Assembly (NCBI GenBank): GCA_003134035.1
Contig: PLAE01000182.1
Span: 24,945 to 66,212, forward strand
Direction: 5' to 3'
Length of the DNA: 41,268 nt
Origin: Candidatus Velthaea versatilis
GTDB taxonomy: Bacteria > Vulcanimicrobiota > Vulcanimicrobiia > Vulcanimicrobiales > Vulcanimicrobiaceae
Made by a program: the position numbers and the translations under genes. Below are positions 1-7,136 of the stretch, piece by piece (positions within the stretch are counted from its first letter, which is position 1; the number at the start of each line of letters is the position of its first letter). Below the pieces are notes generated by a model that was not told the DNA's origin, did no database searches, and worked only from the letters and a program-made list of their open reading frames with translations.

Positions 1-86
1 GCCCCAGGCGGCCGATCGGGGCCGGCTCGAGCAACGGCGCCCGCTAGCAGCAAGAGGACAACGAGGAGCACGCGCGCTCCGGTCAA
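1..86 (-). CDS. Partial CDS, signal-peptide-like N terminus running off the left edge
   Basis: Reading the minus strand from a TTG at 86 gives an uninterrupted frame to the window edge. It begins with a short segment holding one Arg, then a Leu/Val/Ala-rich core (VLLVVLLLLAGAVA) and a likely cleavage site around ARA-GP. This is the form of a Sec signal peptide, so the gene probably encodes an exported protein. Only about 28 codons are visible, so no family can be named. It is divergent from the efflux operon on the right and may share its control region. The start is uncertain, because the frame stays open upstream of the TTG. It could also be a chance hydrophobic frame. Confidence 0.33.
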   Translation of the reverse strand, partial: MTGARVLLVVLLLLAGAVARAGPDRPPG

Positions 87-129
87 GCCGCGCCCCGGAC
101 CCGAGTCGGCCGCTGGCCGGCCAGTAACG

Positions 130-160
130 TTGCCGTTCGGGTGAAACCCTTCAACGGCAA
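130..160. repeat. Compound hairpin in the divergent intergenic region
   Basis: TTGCCGTT (130-137) pairs perfectly with AACGGCAA (153-160). Inside it, GGGT (139-142) pairs with ACCC (146-149) across a GAA loop. Only one and three unpaired bases separate the two stems. There is no T-tract, so it does not look like a standard intrinsic terminator. It lies in what would be the 5' leader of the leftward gene, or between that gene and the rightward promoter, so a leader structure or a protein site are both possible. Confidence 0.5.
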
Positions 161-177
161 ATCAGGTCACAAATGCG

Positions 178-191
178 TGTAAGCACTTGCA
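178..191. promoter_or_regulatory. Operator half-pair O1 (probable TetR site)
   Basis: TGTAAGCACTTGCA has the dyad form TGYAAG-CA-CTTRCA. It overlaps the -35 hexamer of the promoter at 187-216. An equivalent site (O2, 222-235) lies 44 bases away centre to centre, about four helical turns. The two sites are near-inverted copies of each other. With 20-base flanks (173-192 and 221-240) they match at 18 of 20 positions as an inverted repeat. The gene at 1289 encodes a TetR-family repressor in the same operon, the usual arrangement for autoregulation. Binding by that protein is inference. Confidence 0.72.
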
Positions 192-216
192 TCGATCTCC
201 CGATCTGCGCTATACT
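187..216 (+). promoter_or_regulatory. Sigma70-type promoter of the efflux operon
   Basis: TTGCAT at 187-192 and TATACT at 211-216 are separated by 18 bases and match the -35 and -10 consensus at four to five positions each. The likely transcription start falls at about 223, inside operator O2, and the -35 lies inside O1. Repressor bound at both sites would therefore block polymerase at two points. The first start codon is at 258 or 261, giving a leader of about 35 bases. Confidence 0.7.
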
Positions 217-221
217 TCTAA

Positions 222-235
222 TGCAAGCACTTACA
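222..235. promoter_or_regulatory. Operator half-pair O2 (probable TetR site)
   Basis: TGCAAGCACTTACA is the second copy of the TGYAAG-CA-CTTRCA dyad. It begins six bases downstream of the -10 hexamer and so covers the predicted transcription start. See O1 for spacing and the proposed regulator. Confidence 0.72.
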
Positions 236-260
236 CGCATCTGTAGGAATTGTCGTCTTG

Positions 261-1289
261 ATGTTATTGGAAGAACCCATTGCCACCCTGCGCCTCGACG
301 ATGACGGCGACGGCGCGCGGAGTGAGATCGTGGCAGCCGCCGAGGACTTGGTCCGGGGCGGCCGTGAGAACCCGCGCCTGCGCGTCATCGCGGCCGCGGA
401 CTCGTTGGCCGCGCCGACGATCTCCGCGCTGATTTCCGCTTTGCGCAAGCTGCGCGAGCGGGGCGGCGCGATCGAGTTGGTCGGCGAGACCGAAGCAGTG
501 CGCGCAGCGATTCTGCTCAACGGGCTCGACCGGGTTTTCGCCTTCCCGCTGGTTCCCGAAGATGGCCCGCAGCGCCGGAGCGGCGTGCGGCGCAATCGGC
601 GCGGGCTGGAGAACGCGGCGCGGGCGGCCTGTGCGTTCGTGGGCTTTTTCATCTTGTTGGCCTCGCTGGCCGGCCCGGCGCTGCCGGCTCGCGCCGCTGA
701 AACCGCAATGACCGCTCCGGAGGCGATTCTGGCCCGCGTGATGGAGCGCAACCCGAATCTTTCGTCGTACCAGTCGCGCCTGCACGTCGATATCCGGCTG
801 ATTTCCTTTCCGTATATCGGCCAGCACCTCGAGGGTTCGACCTACTTCAAACGCCCGGCCAACTACGAGGTCGTCTTCGATCGGGTGCCGTCGTACGCGA
901 AGGGCTTCGAGAAGCTCTACAGCGACGTCGGCGATCCGTCGAACTGGGCGGGGCGGTTCGTCATCACGTATGCGGGGGAACAATCCTTCGAGAATCGGAC
1001 CGACCTGGCGCTGCACATGGTTCAGCGGGTGCGCGGCATGATCGATCATGAGACGGTCCTCATCGACCCCGGCGCCTGGACGATCGACCAGATCCGGTAC
1101 GACTACTACAACGGGGGGGTCGTGACGATGACGCAGCACTTCGCCCAGGTTGGCGGGTACACGATGCTCAGTTCGCAACAGGCCGACATCCACATCCCGC
1201 ACGTCCACGCGGTCGCCTCCGGAACCTATACCGACTATCAAACCAACGTCGCGATTTCCGACGCTGTTTTTACGACAAAGAAGTATTAG
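261..1289 (+). CDS. STAS-domain protein fused to a signal/anchor segment and a LolA-like periplasmic domain
   Basis: The frame has two unlike halves. Residues 1 to about 100 read as a STAS domain (anti-sigma-factor antagonist type), with the typical end KLRERGGAIELVGETEAVRA followed by LNGLDRVFAF. A hydrophobic stretch at about 121-142 ends in LPARAAE, like a signal peptide with an AxA site. The last 200 residues resemble LolA/outer-membrane lipoprotein-sorting proteins by eye (long beta-rich segment, NLSSYQSRLHVDI, GSTYFKRPANYEVVFDRV). The ATG at 261 follows AGGAA at 245-249; a TTG at 258 is equally possible. An internal GTG at 585 with GGAG four bases upstream would give a normal secreted LolA-like protein. 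It is the first gene of the TetR-EmrA-TolC operon and its stop overlaps the tetR start by one base. The role is unknown; an envelope accessory to the efflux system is a guess. Confidence 0.7.
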   Translation: MLLEEPIATLRLDDDGDGARSEIVAAAEDLVRGGRENPRLRVIAAADSLAAPTISALISALRKLRERGGAIELVGETEAVRAAILLNGLDRVFAFPLVPEDGPQRRSGVRRNRRGLENAARAACAFVGFFILLASLAGPALPARAAETAMTAPEAILARVMERNPNLSSYQSRLHVDIRLISFPYIGQHLEGSTYFKRPANYEVVFDRVPSYAKGFEKLYSDVGDPSNWAGRFVITYAGEQSFENRTDLALHMVQRVRGMIDHETVLIDPGAWTIDQIRYDYYNGGVVTMTQHFAQVGGYTMLSSQQADIHIPHVHAVASGTYTDYQTNVAISDAVFTTKKY

Positions 1290-1870
1290 TGCAAACCTCA
1301 GCTCGACTGGGCTCATCAACCGAAGAAACGCGGGCCAAAATCCTCATTGCCGCCAAGGCGATTTACGAACAAAACGGGACGCGCGGGACGACCACGCGTG
1401 AGGTGGCCGAACGGGCCGGAGTCAACGAGGCCACCGTCTTTCGGCATTTCGGCAACAAGCATGCTCTGCTCCAGGCGATGCGCGAAGATGCCTGCCCGCT
1501 GGCGGTGTTCGAGACCGTGCTGGCGTCGCTGGACGGCGACCTGCGCCGGGACCTGGGTGCGATCGCCGCGGCGATGGTCACCGCAATGCACGCGCAGCGC
1601 TCGATGTTGTGCATCTCGCTAGCGGAAGACGCGACGGGCGACTCGCAGCCGGAGTGGCGCGGCCCGATCACGATCATGCAGCGGATGGAGGCTTATTTTG
1701 CCGATCAGATCAGCCTTGGGCGCATGCGGGGCGAGGCCCGTCGTCTGGCCGCCTTTTTTATGGGGATGTGTTTCTCGTACGTCATCGCGCGCAAGATTTG
1801 GAACTCGTACGTCATCGATCCCAGCGATCTCGACGGTTTGGTCGATATCTTCTTGAACGGAGCGAAATAG
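1289..1870 (+). CDS. TetR/AcrR-family transcriptional repressor
   Basis: This 193-residue protein has the N-terminal TetR DNA-binding domain. The helix-turn-helix runs about 34-56 (TTREVAERAGVNEATVFRHF), followed by GNKHALLQAM. The remaining all-helical part is the usual ligand-binding and dimerisation domain, whose inducer cannot be read from sequence. The GTG start shares one base with the preceding stop (TAGTG), and the same TAGTG junction joins it to the adaptor gene downstream, so the three are translationally linked. It very probably binds the two operators at 178-191 and 222-235 and represses its own operon, releasing when a toxic small molecule binds. That regulatory model is inference from position and site symmetry. 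Confidence 0.93.
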   Translation: MQTSARLGSSTEETRAKILIAAKAIYEQNGTRGTTTREVAERAGVNEATVFRHFGNKHALLQAMREDACPLAVFETVLASLDGDLRRDLGAIAAAMVTAMHAQRSMLCISLAEDATGDSQPEWRGPITIMQRMEAYFADQISLGRMRGEARRLAAFFMGMCFSYVIARKIWNSYVIDPSDLDGLVDIFLNGAK

Positions 1871-3264
1871 TGGAATCGCGCACCGAGACCCCGCCAAAAC
1901 CCCAGGGGCCGGCCGACACCCGCGGCGCGTCCCCCGGAACTCCCGCCGAGCCGCCGAAGGCGCGCCGGAAACGCCCGCCGCTTTGGCTGCTAATCGTCAT
2001 CGGCGTGCTGGTCATCGCCGGGCTCATTTATGGGATCAAGTTCGTGCTTTACGCGGTGAGCCACGAGTCGACCGATGACGCGCGAGTCGATGCCGACACC
2101 GTCGCGATTACCAGCAAGATCTCCGAGCGGATCGACAGCGTGCTCGTCGATACGAACCAGCCCGTCAGCAAGGGACAGATCCTGGTCCGGCTCGACGACG
2201 TCGACGAGCGCACCAAGTTGGCCGTGGCGCTGGCGAACCGCCAAGCCCAAGTAGCGCAAGCCCACGCCGCCGATTCGAACGTCGCCCTGACCAGTGCGAC
2301 CCAGATCGCCCAGAACCAGCAGAATAGCGGTGCGATCGCTTCGGCGCGGGCGGGAATTCTCAACGCCACCGCGAGCGCATCCTCGGCCCAGCAGCAAGTC
2401 GATGCGGCGAATGCGGCCGTCGGTCAAGCGCAAGCCCAGCTGCGGGTCGCGCAATCGAACGTGCCCAGCGCGCGCGAAGCCCTCGTCCGCGCGAACGCCG
2501 ACCTGCGCCGCACCAGCGCCCTGGTTCGGACCGGCGACCTCGCCCAGCAGAACCTCGACGCCGATCGAGCCTCGCAGGCGCAGGCGCAAGCCCAGTATCA
2601 GTCGTCGCTCGAGAACGTCACGGCCGCCCAAACAGCCGTCACTCAAGCACTCGCGCGATACACCGCAGCGGTCGCGACGGCGAGCGCCGCGCAAGCCGGA
2701 ATCGGCTCACAGCAAGGCCAGCTCACGACCGCCTACGGCAAGCTCAGCGAATCCGATACGCCCTATAAGATCGGTGCCCAACAAGCCCAAGCCGCCGCCG
2801 CGCAGGCCCAAGTCAAGTCCCTCGACGCTCAGGTGCGCACCGCGCGAGATCAGCTGGGTTACACCGTGATTCGATCGCCGATCGACGGCTTCGTCGGCGC
2901 GAAGAATATCGAGATCGGCGCGACGGTTTCGCCGGGTCAATCGCTGCTCGACATCGTCCCGCGCTTCGGCACCTACATCACCGCCAATTACAAAGAAACG
3001 CAACTCGGCAAAATCAAGGTCGGGCAACCCGTCGACATCACGGTCGATGCGTATAAAGGCACCACGTTCCAGGGCAAAGTCCAAACGATCGCGCCCGCAT
3101 CGCAGAACACCTTTAGCCTCGTTCCCGCGCAGAATGCCACCGGAAACTTCGTCAAGGTGACGCAGCGCTTACCGATCCGCATCATCGTGATCGATCCGCC
3201 CGCTGACAAACCGCTCCGCGTGGGTATGTCGGTCGAGACCAGCGTCGATATCACGTCGCACTAA
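1870..3264 (+). CDS. EmrA/HlyD-family periplasmic adaptor of a drug efflux pump
   Basis: The 464-residue protein starts at the GTG that shares a base with the tetR stop; the frame is open further upstream but overlaps tetR. It has a Pro/Lys/Arg-rich cytoplasmic tail (1-36), one membrane anchor (about 37-60), a biotinyl-lipoyl-like half motif with DDARVDADTVAITSKISERI and VLVDTNQPVSKGQILVRLDD, a long Ala/Gln-rich coiled-coil hairpin (about 115-330), the second lipoyl half (YTVIRSPIDGFVGAKNIEIG) and a C-terminal beta-barrel. This is the EmrA layout, which bridges an inner-membrane MFS pump to a TolC channel. The TolC-like gene follows after 82 bases. No EmrB-type transporter is present in the window, so the inner-membrane partner must be encoded elsewhere or the pair serves another pump. 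Confidence 0.92.
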   Translation: MESRTETPPKPQGPADTRGASPGTPAEPPKARRKRPPLWLLIVIGVLVIAGLIYGIKFVLYAVSHESTDDARVDADTVAITSKISERIDSVLVDTNQPVSKGQILVRLDDVDERTKLAVALANRQAQVAQAHAADSNVALTSATQIAQNQQNSGAIASARAGILNATASASSAQQQVDAANAAVGQAQAQLRVAQSNVPSAREALVRANADLRRTSALVRTGDLAQQNLDADRASQAQAQAQYQSSLENVTAAQTAVTQALARYTAAVATASAAQAGIGSQQGQLTTAYGKLSESDTPYKIGAQQAQAAAAQAQVKSLDAQVRTARDQLGYTVIRSPIDGFVGAKNIEIGATVSPGQSLLDIVPRFGTYITANYKETQLGKIKVGQPVDITVDAYKGTTFQGKVQTIAPASQNTFSLVPAQNATGNFVKVTQRLPIRIIVIDPPADKPLRVGMSVETSVDITSH

Positions 3265-3346
3265 GACCCGTTAGAGCGCGAATGCGGCCGGTCGACGGTC
3301 GCGCCCGCGCGATCTTCTCGATGTGCGAGTTTCACAGGAGTTTCGT

Positions 3347-5245
3347 GTGCATTCCGCCGCTCTTTGCATCGCGCTGAGTTGCGCCGTCGCCGTCGCGACG
3401 ACGCTCGGCCCGGCCGGTGCAGAACAACCGCCCGCGCCGCAAGCATCGTCGCAACCTCAGGCGAGCCCCGCCATGCCGCCGCCGCCCCAAGCGCCGGTGC
3501 TTCCGCCCGTGCCGGCGGTCGACCCGGGCTATCGCGCGCCGTCGACGACGCTGCCCAGCGGATCGCTCGTCGGCGTCAACCCCGAGCCGTTCGTCGGCAT
3601 CGCGCTCGATGACGCGATCGCGATGGCGCTGGGCCGCAATACCGATCTTGCCGTGGCGCAGTCGAACCAGCGCATCGCGAACTATCAAATCATCGCCGCG
3701 CGCGGCGCGTACGACGTGCAGTTCCAGCTCGCGCCCGAATATCAGCACAGCTCGACGGCCGCCGTGAGTTCGTTTCAAGCGGGGCCGGGCGGCGGCCCCG
3801 TCGTGCAGGACACCGCCGGCGCAACCGGCGGCTTCAGCGGCCAATTGCGCAACGGCGGGCGTTTCAGCGTGAGCGCCGAGCAAGATTACGTCAATTCGAA
3901 CTTGACGCTGAACAGTTACAACCCGTTTTACGAAACGGCGCTGAAGTTTAATTTCACTCAACCATTGGGCCGAGGCACGGGAACGACCGAATCGCGCCGG
4001 GCGTTCGAGCTCGCGCTAGCGGGCGCACAAACGAACCGGGCGCAGGCGCTCACGACGGTTTCGCAAACGATCACGACGGTTTCCAACACGTACTGGGATC
4101 TGGTCGCGGCTTGGCGCAACGTCGGCATCCAAGAAGAAGGCCTGCGCCAAGCCCAAGCGCAGGCGCAGTCGAACGCGCGGCTGTCGGCCCGCGGCGCCGT
4201 CGCGCCGGTCGACATCGTTGAGTCCCAAACGCAAGTCAACGTTTTTCAGGACAATGTTTTCTCGGCGCTCGCGAGCGTGCAGCGGCTGCAGACCCAGCTC
4301 AAGGAATTGATTTTGGCCAACCCGGCCGATCCGGTTTGGGTCGCCAATCTCGTCCCGACATCGCCGGTCATCAATCTTCCCGCCGAACCTCAACTCGAAG
4401 ATCTGATTGTATCAGCGCTCAAGAACCGGCCGGAAGTCGCAGCGCTGCGCGCACAACGGGACGTCGCCGATACGAATCTCGCGTACGCGAAAGACAATCT
4501 CAAGCCGCAGATCGATCTGAATCTCGGCTACGCCTCCAACGGCTTCGCGGGCTTTTCGACGGACCCGACGGCCAATCCGATTTTCGGTTTACTGGGCGAA
4601 GAGACGACGGCGATCAACAAACTGTTAACGCTCGCCGGCGATCCGCTGCCGCTGCTGCCGGTCGGCTTCGGCGCCAATCCGCCCGTTCAGGTCGGCGGCT
4701 TCGGCCAATCGTGGAAGAACACGCTCGACAATCGCTTCCCGACCTACACGATCGGCGTCACGTTCACGTACCCGCTGGGCAATCGCACCGCCAAAGCCGA
4801 CTATCAGATTTCGCGCGAGCAGGCAAAGCAGGTCGGCATCCAAGAGATCGCGCTGCTCGAGCGCATTCGGGGCGAAGCCGTCAATGCGATCCAGCAATTT
4901 CGGGAGACGCAATATCGGCTCGTCGCGGCCGGTCGCGCGCGCGCCGCTTCCGAACGCGTGCTGCTGGCCGAGCAACGCCGCTTCTCGGTCGGCAGTTCGA
5001 CCACGTTCCTCGTGCTGCAGCGGCAGCTCGACGTGGCGAACAATCGCGGCCGCGAACTGCAGGCGCAGACGGACCTCAACAACGCGGTGGTCGAACTCAA
5101 TCGCGTCGGCGGCACGGTTTTTTCGCTCTACAACGTGGACGTCACGGCGCTGGGCGGCCAGACGCTCAACGGCGTGACGCCGACGACGAGCGTCTTGCCG
5201 CCGGCATCACCATCGCCGGCGGCTTCCAGCGCTTCCCAGAAGTAG
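3347..5245 (+). CDS. TolC-family outer-membrane efflux protein
   Basis: I chose the GTG at 3347 because CAGGAG at 3335-3340 lies six bases before it and the product then begins with a clean signal peptide (SAALCIALSCAVAVATTLG, cleavage near AGAEQ). A GTG at 3323 in the same frame is less likely. A Pro/Ala/Gln-rich linker follows (about 30-75). The rest shows the duplicated outer-membrane-factor pattern: the segments starting GIALDDAIAMALGRNTDLAV and EDLIVSALKNRPEVAALRAQ are the two repeat-entry helices. It forms the trimeric exit duct used by the adjacent EmrA-type adaptor. At about 632 residues it is longer than E. coli TolC because of the linker and extra loops (for example about 395-450). 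The gene ends two bases before the stop of the convergent pgl. Confidence 0.9.
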   Translation: MHSAALCIALSCAVAVATTLGPAGAEQPPAPQASSQPQASPAMPPPPQAPVLPPVPAVDPGYRAPSTTLPSGSLVGVNPEPFVGIALDDAIAMALGRNTDLAVAQSNQRIANYQIIAARGAYDVQFQLAPEYQHSSTAAVSSFQAGPGGGPVVQDTAGATGGFSGQLRNGGRFSVSAEQDYVNSNLTLNSYNPFYETALKFNFTQPLGRGTGTTESRRAFELALAGAQTNRAQALTTVSQTITTVSNTYWDLVAAWRNVGIQEEGLRQAQAQAQSNARLSARGAVAPVDIVESQTQVNVFQDNVFSALASVQRLQTQLKELILANPADPVWVANLVPTSPVINLPAEPQLEDLIVSALKNRPEVAALRAQRDVADTNLAYAKDNLKPQIDLNLGYASNGFAGFSTDPTANPIFGLLGEETTAINKLLTLAGDPLPLLPVGFGANPPVQVGGFGQSWKNTLDNRFPTYTIGVTFTYPLGNRTAKADYQISREQAKQVGIQEIALLERIRGEAVNAIQQFRETQYRLVAAGRARAASERVLLAEQRRFSVGSSTTFLVLQRQLDVANNRGRELQAQTDLNNAVVELNRVGGTVFSLYNVDVTALGGQTLNGVTPTTSVLPPASPSPAASSASQK

Positions 5246-5247
5246 GC

Positions 5248-5988
5248 CTAGGAGACGGGCAAGTTGAGTTGCGCGGCGGCCGCCGCGTCGACGAGCCAGT
5301 GCAGCTCACCGGCTTGCGGCGCTACCAGTTGCGCCGGGTAAAGGTTCGGATCGCGCGGACCGTTGATCACGGCGGCGAGCGCGGCGGCCTTCTCCGCGCC
5401 GGCCGCGGTGATCGTGACGTGCCGGGCCGCGTTGATCACGCGCGGCGTCACTGTGATCCGATAGGTGTCGAACTTGGGGACGAAATTGGCGATGGCAAGC
5501 GCCCGCGCGTCGAGCGTCGCGATGGTGCCCGGGAAAAGCGACGCGGTGTGCCCGTCGGGACCCATGCCCAGATACACCAGGTCGAAAACGGGCGACTCCC
5601 CGAGCAACGCCTCAAGCCGGGCCCCGTACGCCGCGGCTGCGGCGTGCGGCACGTCTTCACCGCGGATGCGTTCGACGTTCGCGGCGGGAATGCTCAAGGG
5701 ATCGAAGAGCGTTTCTCGCGTCATCCGGTAATTCGAGTCGGCATGGTCGGGCGGCACGCAGCGCTCGTCACCGAAAAAGAAGCGCACGCGCCTCCAGTCG
5801 AGGCGTCCGCGGCGCGGTTCGGCCGCCAGCAGCGCGTTCATCGCGCGCGGAGTGGATCCACCGGCCAAGGCGACGGCGACCGTGGCGCGCACGGCGAGCG
5901 CCGCGCTCGCCAACTCGATGAAATGATCGGCAGCTTGGGCGGCGAGCTCACCGGGATCGGCCAGAACGGTAATTGCGGGGGCGCTCAT
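5248..5988 (-). CDS. pgl: 6-phosphogluconolactonase
   Basis: This 246-residue enzyme hydrolyses 6-phosphogluconolactone to 6-phosphogluconate, the second oxidative pentose-phosphate step. Family motifs are clear: VAVALAGGSTPRAMN near residue 40 (phosphate loop), VRFFFGDERCVPPDHADSNY near 70-88, and LGMGPDGHTASLFPG near 140-155, which holds the catalytic His. Length is typical of the DevB/Pgl family. It is the last gene of the minus-strand cluster, 118 bases after opcA, with two hairpins in that gap. A GGAAG sequence lies ahead of the ATG at 5988. Confidence 0.96.
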   Translation of the reverse strand: MSAPAITVLADPGELAAQAADHFIELASAALAVRATVAVALAGGSTPRAMNALLAAEPRRGRLDWRRVRFFFGDERCVPPDHADSNYRMTRETLFDPLSIPAANVERIRGEDVPHAAAAAYGARLEALLGESPVFDLVYLGMGPDGHTASLFPGTIATLDARALAIANFVPKFDTYRITVTPRVINAARHVTITAAGAEKAAALAAVINGPRDPNLYPAQLVAPQAGELHWLVDAAAAAQLNLPVS

Positions 5989-6045
5989 ACCGTACCGCTT
6001 CCCCGTCGCCGCCCGATTTTACCGCTCGCGCCGTTTCCGCCACGA

Positions 6046-6096
6046 GCGGCTTGCGGCGCAGCCGCAAACGCCACCGCGGATCGGGCCGAAGGCCCG
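6046..6096. repeat. REP-like double hairpin between opcA and pgl (copy 1)
   Basis: Two adjacent hairpins lie in the gap between opcA and pgl. The first (6046-6071) is built on TTGCGGC-GCA-GCCGCAA with flanks GC and AC. The second (6082-6096) is CGGGCC-GAA-GGCCCG. Reverse-complemented, the 26-base core of the first matches the core at 14400-14425 at 25 of 26 positions, the difference being in the loop. Both copies carry a second, unrelated-sequence stem with a TTC loop on the same side. It may act as an attenuator or mRNA-processing site between opcA and pgl, or may simply be a mobile palindromic repeat. Confidence 0.7.
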
Positions 6097-6106
6097 AACC
6101 CTGCTG

Positions 6107-7135
6107 CTACGCGGTGAGCGCGCCGACCATCCGCAGTGCCGTCTCGAAGACTTCGTCGGTCGACCCTTCGAGGATCGCGCGTTCGAGCAGCGAGGGGCTG
6201 TCGACGGCTTGCAGCGGCACGAAGCGGCCGTTCATCGCGTTTTTGCCGCTGGCCTTCACGACGACGAGCGTTTCATCGTCGTCCGAAACGGTCGCGTTGT
6301 AGGTCGTGGTCGTCGTCGTCAGCTCGACCGAGCGCACGCGCCGAATGCGGCCCGCGCGTTCGGAACGAAACGGAATGCGCACGCCGCTTTGATCGCTGAA
6401 CTCGTCGTGTCCCGAGGCGGTCCAGCCAAGCCTGCTGGCCAACCAGCCGCCCAGGTACAGGGCTTCAGCGTCCGAACCCGAGATGATCTGCAGCGAGCGA
6501 ACGGAATAAAGTTCTTCCCTTAAGGTCGGGTCGTCGAAGAAACGCGCGATCATGTCTTGCCACGGCCGCAAACGCATCCAGGCAAGATCGCGGATGCCCA
6601 CCGAGCGCCGGCTGTCGAGAAAGCGCACCAGTTCGACGACCGTCGCGTTGTCGTTGCGCGTGCCCGACGAATCGACCACCAGCGAATCGGCCAAATGGAC
6701 GAGCGCGTCGAAGTTCGGCTGACCGGTGATGCCCTTACCGGTCCACCAGAGGAGGGTCGGCAGTTCGTTCATCGTGAGTGAGGCCGTCAGCTCGCGAATC
6801 TGTTCGGTGGACATGCCGGCGACGCCGATCTCAACGCGTTCGCCCTGCACGGTAATATGCGCGGCGTCGGCGTCGTCGGGCTCGCTGCGCACCAGCGTCG
6901 CACCGGGCTTGCCGTCGGCGCACGCATCGAGCACGATCGCGCGCGCCGGATGCTTGTCGAGAATCTTCGCCGTGCGCTCGAGCACCCAGTCGCGAAAACC
7001 CACGTCATCGATCCACACGATGAAGTTCATCGTCGTCGCCGAGATGCTCGAGCGGGCGAGGGCCGCCCGCAGCGAATCGAAATCAGTCGCGACGATCGGA
7101 GCGGTCATCGCGACGTCACCGGGACTTTGCGGCAT
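6107..7135 (-). CDS. opcA: OpcA, glucose-6-phosphate dehydrogenase assembly/effector protein
   Basis: The product (342 residues from the ATG at 7135) has the OpcA hallmark ELPTLLWWTGKGITGQPNFD in its middle and the usual ending in a beta-rich domain. In cyanobacteria OpcA activates or helps assemble G6PDH, the product of the gene directly upstream. The start follows the zwf stop by one base (TGA-C-ATG), a strong sign of coupled translation. An ATG nine codons later (MTAPIVATD) is an alternative start. OpcA is largely known from cyanobacteria and actinobacteria, so it is a useful lineage marker here. The C terminus lies 118 bases before pgl. Confidence 0.93.
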   Translation of the reverse strand: MPQSPGDVAMTAPIVATDFDSLRAALARSSISATTMNFIVWIDDVGFRDWVLERTAKILDKHPARAIVLDACADGKPGATLVRSEPDDADAAHITVQGERVEIGVAGMSTEQIRELTASLTMNELPTLLWWTGKGITGQPNFDALVHLADSLVVDSSGTRNDNATVVELVRFLDSRRSVGIRDLAWMRLRPWQDMIARFFDDPTLREELYSVRSLQIISGSDAEALYLGGWLASRLGWTASGHDEFSDQSGVRIPFRSERAGRIRRVRSVELTTTTTTYNATVSDDDETLVVVKASGKNAMNGRFVPLQAVDSPSLLERAILEGSTDEVFETALRMVGALTA

Positions 7136-7136
7136 G

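Noticed and set aside
264-1319. Long open frame antisense to the STAS/LolA-like gene
   Set aside because: Its product is rich in Arg, His and Val with no family motif, as expected for the complement of a high-G+C gene. The plus-strand frame has recognisable domains and a promoter.
4336-6117. Plus-strand frame running from the TolC gene across pgl
   Set aside because: It spans the ends of two well-supported convergent genes and its translation is low-complexity Arg/Gly noise.
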